Assembly (NCBI RefSeq): GCF_001874525.1
Contig: NZ_LKAQ01000004.1
Coordinates: 248,001 to 312,000 of the forward strand
Source of the DNA: Pseudodesulfovibrio hydrargyri
GTDB taxonomy: Bacteria > Desulfobacterota > Desulfovibrionia > Desulfovibrionales > Desulfovibrionaceae
Reading direction: 5' to 3'
Length of the DNA stretch: 64,000 bases
This document shows positions 8,771-19,434 of the stretch, one piece after another; position 1 is the first letter of the stretch; each line of letters starts with the position of its first letter. The notes beneath the pieces were generated by a model. It ran no database searches. It saw nothing but the letters and a program-made list of their open reading frames with translations, and was not told the DNA's origin. The translations under genes and the position numbers were made by a program.

Positions 8771-9967
8771 TCACAGGGTACCCAGAATGGTCACGAGCAT
8801 GTCCGGCTCGGGAACGATGAGCGCCGCGCCGGTCAGCCCGGTGACCCGCTGCGCCAACTCCTGCTTGCGGGTCACGAAAATCGCGCGCGTTTGCGGCGAC
8901 AGGCTCAGGGCCGCCTCGAGCATGGGCACGTCCGAGCCGGTGTCGCCGCAGATCAGCCCGACCCCGTCCGCCATGCCCAGACCGAGCTCCTGGTCGAGAA
9001 ACTTCACGCCGTCGCCCTTGTCGAAATCCTTGAGCCCCTCGCCCTCGGTCTCCACGGTGAGGATGATCTCCACGTCCAGGCCGGTGTCCTCGATGCGGAA
9101 GTTGCGCCCGTCCGGGTCCAGCTCGGCGGCCAGGGCTTCCAGGGTGGCCAGGAACGCCTCGGACTCGGCCTTGTCGATGGACCCGCCGATGTCCTGCCGG
9201 GCCACTGTGGACTGCCCGAACTTGAACTGCAGGCCCGAGCCGATGAGGGTGAACTTCTCGTATGCGGGCCGCGAGGTCAGTTCGCTCAGCCGCGCATTGA
9301 GGGCGTTTATGGCCGCCTGCTTGTCCGGGGTGATCTCCAGGCGCCGGATCCGGCCGTCGCGGTCCAGGCACTCGCGGCCCTTGGACGCGGCGTAGTAGAA
9401 TTCGCCGTCCGGGTTGACCGAAATCTCGATCAGCCCGTCCAGGGGGGCCGAGGTCAGGATGACCGGCCTGTCCACGTGGGTCCGGGCGAAGCGGGTCAGG
9501 AAGACCGCGTTGTAGATGGACTGGATGGAGGTCAGGTAGCGGGCGCAGTAGTTGTTGACCGTGCCGTCGCGGTCCGTGACCAGACTGTCCAGGTCGGCCC
9601 CGCGCAGCAGTTCCCGGCCGTTTTCCACGTATTCGCCGAAGCCCGGATGGAAATCGGCCAACATCTCGAGGAAGGTTTCCTCGCCCTCCTCCAGGTAGAA
9701 GAGGTCCTTGCGGGTCTCGTCGATCTCGTAGCCCATGTCCAGGGTGATGGTCCGGCCGCCGCCCAGGCCGAGGCGCTTGCCGCCCTCTTCCTCGGGCACG
9801 GCTTCCAGGGATTCCAGGAGGTTGGACAGGGATTTCGGGATGTCGCCGTCGACCGTTTCCCCGTCAAGGATCGCGGCCGCGGCCCGCTTCCGGATATCCC
9901 GGGAAGCGGCCATGAGCGCGTAGAAATCCTTCAGCGTCTTCAGTTCAACCTGGTCGATGCCGGCCAT
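8771..9967 (-). CDS. HAD-superfamily phosphatase, trehalose-phosphatase-like
   Basis: A 398-residue cytoplasmic protein with a HAD nucleophile motif, LVTDRDGTVNNY, in the middle of the chain and a late acidic motif GDTGSDVPMLEA typical of Cof/TPP-type phosphatases. The N-terminal 130 residues are helical and unassigned. The ATG at 9967 has an excellent AAGGAGG site upstream. It ends 38 bases before the HAD-GH65 fusion and starts 14 bases after the DUF4139 gene, so the three are probably co-transcribed. The context suggests dephosphorylation of a sugar phosphate in the same disaccharide pathway. The substrate is unproven; sucrose-, mannosylglycerate- or trehalose-phosphate are all possible. 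Confidence 0.7.
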   Translation of the reverse strand: MAGIDQVELKTLKDFYALMAASRDIRKRAAAAILDGETVDGDIPKSLSNLLESLEAVPEEEGGKRLGLGGGRTITLDMGYEIDETRKDLFYLEEGEETFLEMLADFHPGFGEYVENGRELLRGADLDSLVTDRDGTVNNYCARYLTSIQSIYNAVFLTRFARTHVDRPVILTSAPLDGLIEISVNPDGEFYYAASKGRECLDRDGRIRRLEITPDKQAAINALNARLSELTSRPAYEKFTLIGSGLQFKFGQSTVARQDIGGSIDKAESEAFLATLEALAAELDPDGRNFRIEDTGLDVEIILTVETEGEGLKDFDKGDGVKFLDQELGLGMADGVGLICGDTGSDVPMLEAALSLSPQTRAIFVTRKQELAQRVTGLTGAALIVPEPDMLVTILGTL

Positions 9968-9981
9968 CCGCCCTCCTTTTA

Positions 9982-11397
9982 TTAGTATTCGAAACGCACG
10001 GTGTAGTTGATCACCTTCCCCTCCTTGCCGGCGGAGGGAGCCACGCCCTTCAGGTCGAATTCGATGGTGCCCGAATCCTTGGCCGTGTACGGGGTGTCCG
10101 CGTTGAGCACGGTCCACTGCCCGGACAGAGCCTCCTCGAGCCGGATGTCCCTGGGCTCGGCCGAGCCGTTGCGCACCGTGATTTTCCAGCCGACCTCGGC
10201 CGCGTTCTTGCCGATGCGCTGGAAGCTTGTCTGCACGCGCTTGACGTTCACGTCGAAGGAGCGGCCGACAGACAGCCGGACTTCTCCCCCGTTGGCCACG
10301 TGCCCGATTCCGGCCTCGCCAGCCAGCAGCTTGGTCCCGTCGGATGTGGGCATGAAAACGTGCACAACGCCCCCGGGCATGGGCTTGCCGAGGTTGTTGC
10401 CCTCGCTGTTGGTGAAAATCAGGGTCGCATCGACGTTTTGGCCGATTTCGCCGGAACGCTGATTCGACGTATTGTGAAAACGGCTCGACAGCTCGGTCTT
10501 CACCGGGATGTTCACGGCCGAGAACAGCCCCACCTGCTTGGTCCCGGAAGCCGGAACCGACACGTACCGGCCCGGATCATAGACGTGGTATTCGAACAGG
10601 GATTCTTCTGTGGCCGCCGGAGCCCGGGATGCATCCATCGACATCTCCATCATGTTCTCAAACACTTCATGTCGGCCGGACCTCTTGAGTGCCGCCACAC
10701 GCTGCACGTCACCGGCCACGAGACGCAGGTCAGCGCCGGGAAAGGCCTGGCCCGATTCGTTCGATATCGTGGCCCAGGCGTCCAGATCGGCTGTCTCGCG
10801 GGACTGGCTCACGGTCAGGTTGTAGTCCGCATGCCAGTCCAGTCCGCCCATGAGGTAACTCAGGGCCACGTTTTTGCGCCCGGCGACCGAACTGCGCGTG
10901 GTCAGGGTCAGGGTGGGTTTGGTGTCGAGCCCCTGGGGCATCTCGGGCAGGAGTAGGGCCTCGTACGAACCCACGTAGACCTCCTTGCCTATGGCGAAGA
11001 TGGGCTTGCCCTCGTTGGACAACAGCTTGGCTTTCTTCAGGATTCGGGCATTAGCGTCCGCCGGGTCGGGTAGGATCACGGACAGTTCCTTTCCCACATA
11101 GGCGTCGAGAAGGTTGGACGGAGTGATGGGCCGGTAGGCGTATTGCACCTCCTCCACGGTCATGTCCGGGGCCGTGGCCCGTATGGAGGCGGGATTGATG
11201 GTCGAGGGTATGTCGGTGAAGACCACGGCGGCGGCCCCCTCGGGCAGGGTCACCACGCGGGATTCGGTCACCTGGGCCTGGCCGGAATTGTACACGGCCA
11301 GCACCGATCCGGCGGCATGAACGCCACCGGCAAGGGGAGCAAGAAGAAAAAGCACTGCGGCGAGCAGTTGGGCGGCGGGGAAACATGGCCGATTCAT
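9982..11397 (-). CDS. Exported DUF4139-domain protein
   Basis: A 471-residue protein with a signal peptide (hydrophobic residues 9-28, AxA site near 27-29). The rest matches the DUF4139 family: a beta-rich exported protein with a characteristic ALSYLMGGLDWHADYNL segment and an AxNxSGQxFPGADLRLVAGDV-like segment in mid-chain. Function is not established for the family. It is the first gene of a minus-strand run leading into the HAD and GH65 genes; GGAGG precedes its ATG. Whether it shares a function with the sugar enzymes or only their transcript cannot be told. Confidence 0.8.
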   Translation of the reverse strand: MNRPCFPAAQLLAAVLFLLAPLAGGVHAAGSVLAVYNSGQAQVTESRVVTLPEGAAAVVFTDIPSTINPASIRATAPDMTVEEVQYAYRPITPSNLLDAYVGKELSVILPDPADANARILKKAKLLSNEGKPIFAIGKEVYVGSYEALLLPEMPQGLDTKPTLTLTTRSSVAGRKNVALSYLMGGLDWHADYNLTVSQSRETADLDAWATISNESGQAFPGADLRLVAGDVQRVAALKRSGRHEVFENMMEMSMDASRAPAATEESLFEYHVYDPGRYVSVPASGTKQVGLFSAVNIPVKTELSSRFHNTSNQRSGEIGQNVDATLIFTNSEGNNLGKPMPGGVVHVFMPTSDGTKLLAGEAGIGHVANGGEVRLSVGRSFDVNVKRVQTSFQRIGKNAAEVGWKITVRNGSAEPRDIRLEEALSGQWTVLNADTPYTAKDSGTIEFDLKGVAPSAGKEGKVINYTVRFEY

Positions 11398-11645
11398 CGG
11401 TCCTCCGGGGTTGAGTCGAGATTGCGCAGGGACAAAGTATCAGTGCCTAGCCTTCAAGATACACGGCCCCGACCTATTTTGCAAAAATATAACAAAGAAT
11501 ATCACTGCGGCCATTCATGGCGTAAAACCCGCGCACCAGCCCGCTCTCAGGTCGCCAAAAGCGCCGTCTCCCGCCGGTCCGGAGAAACCGGACACCCGTT
11601 TCCCATCTCGCAATCAGGAACGGTTTCTGTTATTAATCATCCCGC
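11398..11645. promoter_or_regulatory. Divergent promoter region
   Basis: A 248-base gap between divergent genes. An AT-rich core (about 11478-11508, including TTTTGCAAAAATATAAC) offers a -10-like TATAAC on the plus strand but no good -35. It must hold promoters for both the DUF4139 run and the diguanylate cyclase. Confidence 0.35.
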
Positions 11646-12659
11646 ATGAAAATCCTCATCATCGATGATTCCAAGGCCACCGCCACCCAGCTGACCGAGA
11701 TGCTGCTGAGCGCCGGCCACACCGACGTGTCGAACGTGGATTCCCTGGAACGGGCCATGCGGACCCTGCAGCGCTCCGTGGCCGGGGACGCGCCCGTGGA
11801 CCTGGTGCTCATCGATCTCGACAACCACGACACCGACGGCATCGCCGCCATCCTGACCCTCAAGTCCCACCGCGAGTTCGAGGACATCCCGATCATCGCC
11901 GTGGCCCCGAACGACGGGTCCGACGACCTGGACCGCGCCTTTGCGGCCGGGGCCTCCGACTACATCGTCAAGCCCGTGGGCCGCACCGAACTGCGCGCCC
12001 GCGTCCGGTCCGCCCTGCAGTTGCGCCGCGAGATGCTCAAGCGCATGTTGCGCGAGCGCGAACTGGAACGGCTGGCCCGCAAGCTGGAACGGATGTCCAA
12101 CCAGGACGGGCTGACCGGCCTGGCCAACCGCCGCTGCTTCGACGACACGCTCATCCGCGAATGGGTGCGCAACGGCCGCGAGGACAACTCCCTGGGACTG
12201 CTGATGATCGACATCGACCACTTCAAGGCCTACAACGACGCCCTGGGCCATGTGGACGGCGACGTCTGCCTGCGCGGGGTGGCCGACGCCATCCGCGACG
12301 CCACCAACCGGCCCGGCGACCTGGTGGCCCGCTACGGCGGCGAGGAGTTCGCCATCATCCTGCCCGGCACCGACTTCGACGGCGCGCGCGTGGTGGCCGA
12401 GAACATCCACGCCAACCTGGCCAAATCCTGCATCAGCCACCCCGACTCCCGGGTGGCCTGCAACGTGACCGTGTCCATCGGCGTGGCCGCCACCGTACCC
12501 ACCTGCGAGACCACCCCGGAACACCTCATCCAGGCCGCGGACCGCGCCCTCTACCAAGCCAAACAGTCCGGCCGGAACCGCACCGAAGCCATCTGCCTCC
12601 CCGATCCGGACCGGGTGCGGCAGCAGGAATCGGGGGAAGGGGAGAGGGGAACCCTTTGA
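11646..12659 (+). CDS. Response regulator diguanylate cyclase
   Basis: A 337-residue soluble protein: receiver domain (1-122) with acidic pocket D7-D8, likely phosphoacceptor D57 in LVLIDLDN and K109 in YIVKP; a short coiled coil (124-152); then a GGDEF domain with the active-site variant GGEEF at 231-235, which normally keeps activity. An inhibitory-site RPGD (222-225) precedes it, so product feedback by c-di-GMP is expected. No sensor kinase is adjacent. The last 12 or so codons and the stop codon lie inside a dispersed hairpin element (copy 2), which has therefore supplied the C-terminus. The start has no strong ribosome binding site but fits the canonical MKILIIDDS receiver N-terminus. 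Confidence 0.93.
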   Translation: MKILIIDDSKATATQLTEMLLSAGHTDVSNVDSLERAMRTLQRSVAGDAPVDLVLIDLDNHDTDGIAAILTLKSHREFEDIPIIAVAPNDGSDDLDRAFAAGASDYIVKPVGRTELRARVRSALQLRREMLKRMLRERELERLARKLERMSNQDGLTGLANRRCFDDTLIREWVRNGREDNSLGLLMIDIDHFKAYNDALGHVDGDVCLRGVADAIRDATNRPGDLVARYGGEEFAIILPGTDFDGARVVAENIHANLAKSCISHPDSRVACNVTVSIGVAATVPTCETTPEHLIQAADRALYQAKQSGRNRTEAICLPDPDRVRQQESGEGERGTL

Positions 12660-12738
12660 GGAAAGGGTTCCCCTCTCCCCTTCCCCCGAACCCCCATCCC
12701 CTCTCCCTTCCTAAACTTCTTGCCGCCGCTTCGCGGAG
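12630..12738 (+). repeat. Dispersed hairpin element, copy 2 (overlaps gene end)
   Basis: A perfect 27-base inverted repeat (12630-12656 with 12663-12689) built on CGGGGGAAGGGGAGAGGGG, followed by the pyrimidine tract CCCCCATCCCCTCTCCCTTCC, TAAACTTCTT and GCCGCTTCGCGG. The left arm is translated as the tail of the diguanylate cyclase, whose TGA is at 12657-12659 in the loop. Confidence 0.85.
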
Positions 12739-12906
12739 GTTCGTCTAGACCCTATGATTGGTGCCCGCGCCCCAATAAAACCGCTTACATCATGGAGCGA
12801 CTCGGGTGCGCAGCACACGACAGCGGCTCTTGCTCCCTCCTCCTACCTGGAGCACCTCGGTTGGCCTCACCAACCGACAGCGGCTCTTCGTGCACGCACA
12901 ATGTGA

Positions 12907-13028
12907 GGCTTTCGAGAGTGGGTCAGCTGTGCATTTTCTCCAGGCGGGCTTTCGCCGCAGCGTAGTGGCCCTACGTGAGGACGAAAGCCCGCCTGGAAAA
13001 ATGTGCAGATGGCCCGCTATCGAAAGCC
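12907..13028. repeat. 122-bp inverted repeat, copy A
   Basis: An almost perfect inverted repeat centred at 12967.5. The outer arms are GGCTTTCGA and TCGAAAGCC, the inner arms TCCAGGCGGGCTTTCG and CGAAAGCCCGCCTGGA. The centre is CGTAG-loop-CTACG flanked by GCCGCAG on the left and TGAGGA on the right. The same architecture occurs at 53405-53525 and, more diverged, at 48430-48552. The rest of the 12739-13148 gap holds no supported gene. Confidence 0.8.
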
Positions 13029-13148
13029 GCGCGCCACCCACAAAAGAGGGGCCATGCGCTCCGGGGAGGAAAGCGCATGGCCACAGGGATGTGGGCGGCC
13101 GGTTGCAAGGATCAACCGACCGCGAGGAACTATGAGGCTTGTCGAAAA

Positions 13149-13313
13149 CTAGCGAAGGAAATGAATGGACAGGTAGCTGCCGCAACAGGGGCAAACCTTG
13201 ACCGGGGTGGGCCTCCCCTCGTCGTCGCGGATGACCGCTTCCCAGGGAATGAATCCGTCAAGGGTGTACTGCACCATCAGCCTGTGACCACACTTGCAAA
13301 AACGTTCCTGCAT
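13149..13313 (-). CDS. 54-residue zinc-ribbon protein
   Basis: A short gene with a good AAGGAGAG site 6-7 bases before its ATG. The product begins MQERFCKCGHRLMVQYT and ends VCPCCGSYLSIHFLR. Two cysteine knuckles, CKCGH (residues 6-10) and CPCCG (41-45), are about 35 residues apart, as in a small treble-clef or zinc-ribbon fold that binds one zinc. Function is unknown; candidates are a small nucleic-acid-binding protein or a domain-like adaptor. It lies upstream (in its own direction) of the 122-bp inverted repeat and next to, but reading in the same direction as, the repressor gene that starts at 14209. Confidence 0.65.
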   Translation of the reverse strand: MQERFCKCGHRLMVQYTLDGFIPWEAVIRDDEGRPTPVKVCPCCGSYLSIHFLR

Positions 13314-13493
13314 GACTCTCTCCTTGCCTTGTATCGCACCGAGGTGCGTGTGTCATATTCGTTGACTGAACGTGACTCTTTAATAAACAAGCATTGAACT
13401 TTATGTCAACTAATATTTTACACTTTGTTGTGTTTTCCCCTACAAAATGTCTACTTCACAAAACAATCTTTAATTCCTGCTGGATACGAGAAA

Positions 13494-13522
13494 GCCCCCG
13501 CAACGCGGCGCGTTGCGGGGGC
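13494..13522 (-). terminator. Terminator of the S24 repressor gene
   Basis: Arms GCCCCCGCAACGC and GCGTTGCGGGGGC with a three-base loop; on the minus strand it is followed by TTTCTCG. It lies 24 bases after the repressor stop codon. Confidence 0.8.
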
Positions 13523-13546
13523 CTGATTCGGCGATGGAAAAAGAGA

Positions 13547-14209
13547 CTAGCGGTATTCCCGCGATGCCCACAGGATCTGGCCGATGACGCGCACGTTGTC
13601 GAGCTCGTCGCCGGACAGGTGGATGGGGGAATAGTCCACGTTGTCGCTTCTGAGCACCAAGGTGCCGGGGAGGCGTTCCACGCGCTTGACCATGACCGTG
13701 TCCTCCACGCCCACGGCGTAGATGCCGCCGGACAGAACGTCGGTACGCGACTGGTCGATGAGGACCATGTCCCCTTCCTTGATCTCCGGCTCCATGGAAT
13801 TGCCGATGACCTCCATGAGAACCATGTTGGCCGGGTTGCCCCGGTGGGTCAGCCAGTCGGAGCGGAAGGAATAGTACCCCTCCACCTGGCCTTCGGTTTC
13901 GAACGAGCCGCCGCCCGCACAGAGCCGGGCGCGCACCTTGGGGATTTCCGCGTAGCTCGCCCCGTCCTCGGCGGCGGCCGCCAGGGCGGCCTCGGGCCGG
14001 GGAAACCCCTTGCCCTGCTCCAGCCACAGCGGGTTCAGCCCGAACCGGGCGGACAGATCCAGAATCCAGCGGGCGGGCACCGTGCCCTTGCGCTTGGCCA
14101 GGGACACTGCGGCCCGCCCCACGTCCAGCTCGCGGGCCAGCTGGGACTGGTTCTTGATCTCCGTTTCCGAACAGAGTCGTTTGAAAAAGGCTTCAAATCC
14201 GTTGCTCAT
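13547..14209 (-). CDS. LexA/CI-like S24 transcriptional repressor
   Basis: A 220-residue repressor with an N-terminal helix-turn-helix (about 20-48, NQSQLARELDVGRAAVSLAK) and a C-terminal S24 self-cleaving peptidase domain. The catalytic pair is Ser138 in GNSMEPEI and Lys175 in VMVKRVER; Ala98-Gly99 (LCAGGG) is a plausible self-cleavage site. The architecture is that of phage CI repressors and of stress-controlled S24 regulators that are inactivated by RecA filaments. No phage structural genes are near, so it may be a domesticated or host-encoded regulator. A promoter and an inverted repeat lie just upstream, consistent with autoregulation. Its targets are not evident from the window. Confidence 0.88.
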   Translation of the reverse strand: MSNGFEAFFKRLCSETEIKNQSQLARELDVGRAAVSLAKRKGTVPARWILDLSARFGLNPLWLEQGKGFPRPEAALAAAAEDGASYAEIPKVRARLCAGGGSFETEGQVEGYYSFRSDWLTHRGNPANMVLMEVIGNSMEPEIKEGDMVLIDQSRTDVLSGGIYAVGVEDTVMVKRVERLPGTLVLRSDNVDYSPIHLSGDELDNVRVIGQILWASREYR

Positions 14210-14220
14210 CGTTGCGCCTT

Positions 14221-14273
14221 GGTTAATGAATGTTGCTGAGAAATTGTTTACTATTGATTAACCGAGTTGTCAA
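14221..14273 (-). promoter_or_regulatory. Promoter and candidate operator of S24 repressor
   Basis: Reading on the minus strand, TTGACA (14268-14273) and TAAACA (14245-14250) are separated by 17 bases. An inverted repeat GGTTAAT (14221-14227) and ATTAACC (14257-14263) overlaps the promoter: one half-site is in the spacer between the two boxes, the other lies just before the ATG at 14209. The layout fits negative autoregulation. It is a pattern match, not proof. Confidence 0.5.
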
Positions 14274-14314
14274 TCATGAAAGCAATTTTTGTCGTCTGAT
14301 GCCGGACAAAAACA

Positions 14315-14347
14315 AAGCATGCGGAGGGCAGGGCCTTCCGCATGCTT
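14315..14347 (-). terminator. Terminator of RNase R gene
   Basis: Arms AAGCATGCGGA and CCGCATGCTT around a short GC-rich loop, 39 bases after the rnr stop codon on the minus strand, followed by TTGTTTTTG. Confidence 0.75.
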
Positions 14348-14385
14348 ATTGTTGCTAAAACGGCGCGGGCGGGGCCGGGGCCAGC

Positions 14386-16573
<2,188 letters not shown>

Positions 16574-16581
<8 letters not shown>

Positions 16582-17731
16582 GGTTGCCTCCCTTGGCGGG
16601 CGGCAGCCCCGCCTCGTGCCGGGCTCTGTATTCCGCCGCGTGTTGGGCGCGGTCCGCGCGGCGCAGCCTGAATGAATTGTAGCGCCGCTCCCACCAGGTG
16701 GAAAATTTCGCCCTCTCGCCCAGGGTGGACGGCCCGAACTCCAGGCTCAGGTCGAAATGCCAGAACACCTCGGTGCACATGGAACCGAGCTTGACCGCGT
16801 CCTTGGGCGTGCACAGCACCGCGATGCAGCCCAGCCGGGCGGCCTCCTGGGCCAGGTCGAGGGCGTCCTGCTTGGTGTAGGAATGATGGTCCCGAAAGAC
16901 CCGGTGCCGTTTGGGCGGATACCCGAAGTACGCCTCGGCCGTGGCGCTGACCTGGGCCGGATCGCCCACGCCCGTGACCAGCAGGTACGGCGCGCCCTCG
17001 AAGTCCCGGACCGTCTGCCCGCCGATGACGTTGCGCAGCCCGGTGGGGGCCAGCCTGAAGCTGAACACCGGCCTGCCGAACCGCGCCAGCCGCTCGTCGA
17101 TGCGCGGCCGAAGCTGACCGAATCCCCTGGGCCCGACCTTGATCAGGAACGCGTCGGCCCGCCCGAGCGCGGACTCGGGTTCGCGCCAGGAGCCCGCCGG
17201 GATGACCCGGTTCCACTCCTCGCGCAGGTCATCGGGCCGAAGCAGCACCAGATTCACGTGCCGTTGCACGGCCATGTGCTGGAACCCGTCGTCCAGGATG
17301 ATCAGCTCGGGATGCGTCTTCTGCACGGCCGCCTTGCCCGCCCGGGTGCGGTTCGGGTCGACCATGACCAGCGCCTTCTCGTGGGCCCGGGCGAGCATCA
17401 GCGGCTCGTCCCCGGCCTCCTCGGCCAACGCGCCCGGCTTGACCTCATAGGGCAGGTGCCTGGGCCTGGCCCTGTACCCGCGCGTCAGCAGGGCCACCGG
17501 GATGGCCTTGGACTCGGCCCAGCCGAGCAGCCAGTCGGCCACCGGCGTCTTGCCCGAGCCGCCCCAGCCGATGTTGCCCACGGACACGGTCAGCGCGGGC
17601 GCTTCCCAACGGGGCAGCAGCCCGCGGCGGTAGAGCCCGGCGCGAAAACGCATGGCCCCGGCGTAGACCCAGGAAAAAGGACGCAGCAGCGGAGACAGCA
17701 TGCGTTGCAGATGGGTCACGGTTTCGGGCAT
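16574..17731 (-). CDS. lpxK: Tetraacyldisaccharide 4'-kinase LpxK
   Basis: A 385-residue inner-membrane kinase that phosphorylates the 4' position of the lipid A precursor, evidence that the organism makes LPS. The Walker A region GGSGKTP is at 57-63, followed by LLTRGYRAR, the catalytic-region segment LIILDDGFQHMAVQR and an N-terminal amphipathic or membrane-associated helix. The length is normal. The stop overlaps the rnr start by 8 bases (translational coupling likely). The other lipid A genes are not in the window. Confidence 0.95.
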
Positions 17732-18013
17732 GTGGCTCCAGGGAAAAGATTCGTCATTGAAGAAGCATACGTCCCCCGCAGCGGACTGGCAAGAGGGAGA
17801 TGGACGCCACCGGGCCTCCAGCCGTTGGCGGGTCTTCGGGCCTTCCCCCGCCCCCCCATACCCTCAACCTTCCTAGACTTTTTGCATACGCATGCGCGAG
17901 GGCGGGAAGCAGCCGAATGACGTGCGGCTTCTCCGGAGGACGTGCGGACTTGAAAAGGAGGCTGGAAGAGGTCGGGATTGGGCGTGGTTGTTGAGGTTGG
18001 CTGCCGGGATTCG
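17732..18013. other. Intergenic stretch with tail-only repeat copy
   Basis: From about 17841 to 17884 it carries CCTTCCCCCGCCCCCCCATACC, then CTTCCTAGACTTTTT, a degenerate tail of the dispersed hairpin family with no long inverted repeat. No supported gene is seen on either strand. Confidence 0.4.
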
Positions 18014-18048
18014 ACAAAAAAAGGCCGTACTCGGGAGAGTACGGCCTT
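18014..18048 (-). terminator. Terminator of Bax-inhibitor gene
   Basis: Arms AAGGCCGTAC and GTACGGCCTT (18021-18030 with 18039-18048); on the minus strand it runs straight into a T7 run. It is 23 bases past the stop codon of the gene at 18071. Confidence 0.88.
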
Positions 18049-18070
18049 CGGCGTGGCTGGGTTGCCGGGA

Positions 18071-18805
18071 TTACCGCCGGTCGCCCATGAGGCGGAGCAG
18101 CATGAGGAACAGGTTGTAGAAGTCCAGGTACAGGGTCAGGGCGCCCAGGATGGTGCCGCGGCGGACGGCGGCGGTGTCGCCCATGGGCACGTTCTCGCCC
18201 ATGGTCTTGAGCTTCTGGGTGTCGTAGGCGGTCAGGCCCACGAAGATGATCACGCCCAGGACCGAGATGGCGAAGGACATGCCCGGGCTCTGCAGGAACA
18301 TGTTCACCACCATGGCGATGATGATGCCGATCAACCCCATGAAGAGCAGGCTGCCCCACCCGGTCAGGTCTTTTTTGGTGACCAGGCCGTAGATGGACAT
18401 GGCCCCGAACATACCGGCGGTGGTGATGAAGGTCGAGACCACCGAGGCCGTGGTGTAGGCGTAGAGGATCGGCGCCAGGGAAAAACCGTTCAGCGCGCTG
18501 AAGGCCATGAACAGGGTGGTGGCCGTGCTCGGGTTCATGGTGGATATCTTGAAGCTCATGAAAAAGACCATGCCGAAGGCCAGAAGCAGGGCGATCATGG
18601 GCAGCATGGTCGGCGCGAGCATGCCGGTCTGGGGGTTGTAGACGAACGCCAGTTGGGTCAGGGCGGGGACGGTCAGGGTGGCGAACGCGATCAGGGCGGT
18701 CAGGCCCAGGCCCGCGCTCATCCAGCCGTAGACGCCGCGCATGAAGGCGTTCAGGACTTCGGCCCGGGAAGTCTCCGTGCGTTGCATGCTGGGATACTGA
18801 GTCAT
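18071..18805 (-). CDS. Bax inhibitor-1/YccA family membrane protein
   Basis: A 244-residue integral membrane protein with about seven hydrophobic segments. It fits the BI-1/YbhL family (TMBIM), whose bacterial members act as pH-sensitive calcium leak channels or modulate FtsH. The family signature near the end, GLTAYDTQKLK, is followed by LYLDFYNLFLMLLRLMG. Single gene with its own terminator; a GGAGGAAT site precedes the ATG. Confidence 0.93.
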   Translation of the reverse strand: MTQYPSMQRTETSRAEVLNAFMRGVYGWMSAGLGLTALIAFATLTVPALTQLAFVYNPQTGMLAPTMLPMIALLLAFGMVFFMSFKISTMNPSTATTLFMAFSALNGFSLAPILYAYTTASVVSTFITTAGMFGAMSIYGLVTKKDLTGWGSLLFMGLIGIIIAMVVNMFLQSPGMSFAISVLGVIIFVGLTAYDTQKLKTMGENVPMGDTAAVRRGTILGALTLYLDFYNLFLMLLRLMGDRR

Positions 18806-18939
18806 TGATATTCCTCCGAATTGATTACGTGCTTATGGCCGGGAATCCCCCGGCATTGCTTTTATCTAATCAGCTTTTGGGGTCGTGGCAAGGGAATGCA
18901 GCAAATTGCACAATTCGCGCGGGCCAACGATCCGCCGGG

Positions 18940-19377
18940 TCAGCGGCCCGTGCGCACGCCGTGCAGCCGCTCGGCCTGGTCCACCGTGACCACGGTCATG
19001 CCGATGGGGGCCAGGGTGGCCGCGGCCAGCTTGAGGTGCTGCCAGCCCCAGGGGATGCCGATGATGGTGATGAAGCAGCCCAGGGCCGACAGGATGTGGC
19101 CCAGGGCCAGCCACCAGCCCGCGAACACGAACCAGATGACGTTGCCCACCAATCCCCAGCCCGAGGTGCCGATGTCCGGCCGCCCGGTGACCATGTCGCG
19201 CCGAACCAGGGTCCGGCCGAAGGGCAGCAGCGAGAAACCGGCGATGACAAAGGCGGACCGGGCCCAGGGCAGGCCGACGATGGAGATGGCGAAGATGCAG
19301 CCGGCAAAGAGCCAGCCCAGGGCCATGAACGCCCCGCCGATGAGCCACCAGATCACGTTGCCGAGAAACGAAAGCAT
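18940..19377 (-). CDS. YccF-domain inner membrane protein
   Basis: A 145-residue membrane protein with duplicated YccF motifs: FLGNVIWWLIGGAFMALGW (4-22) and LVGNVIWFVFAGWWLALGH in the second half, each followed by a GLPWARSAF or GIPWGWQHLK segment. The role of the family is unknown. The neighbours on the same strand are the YibE/F gene upstream and the BI-1 gene downstream. Confidence 0.88.
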   Translation of the reverse strand: MLSFLGNVIWWLIGGAFMALGWLFAGCIFAISIVGLPWARSAFVIAGFSLLPFGRTLVRRDMVTGRPDIGTSGWGLVGNVIWFVFAGWWLALGHILSALGCFITIIGIPWGWQHLKLAAATLAPIGMTVVTVDQAERLHGVRTGR

Positions 19378-19434
19378 GAAAACTCCTTGGGCTTGATTTT
19401 CCAGCTATCGTATTGGCCCATCCCGTCGCGTTCG

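Noticed and set aside
12739..13148. Possible CRISPR-like or tandem repeat in the repeat-rich gap
   Set aside because: GACAGCGGCTCTT occurs twice (near 12819 and 12877) but with no regular spacing or further units; the main structure is a single inverted repeat.
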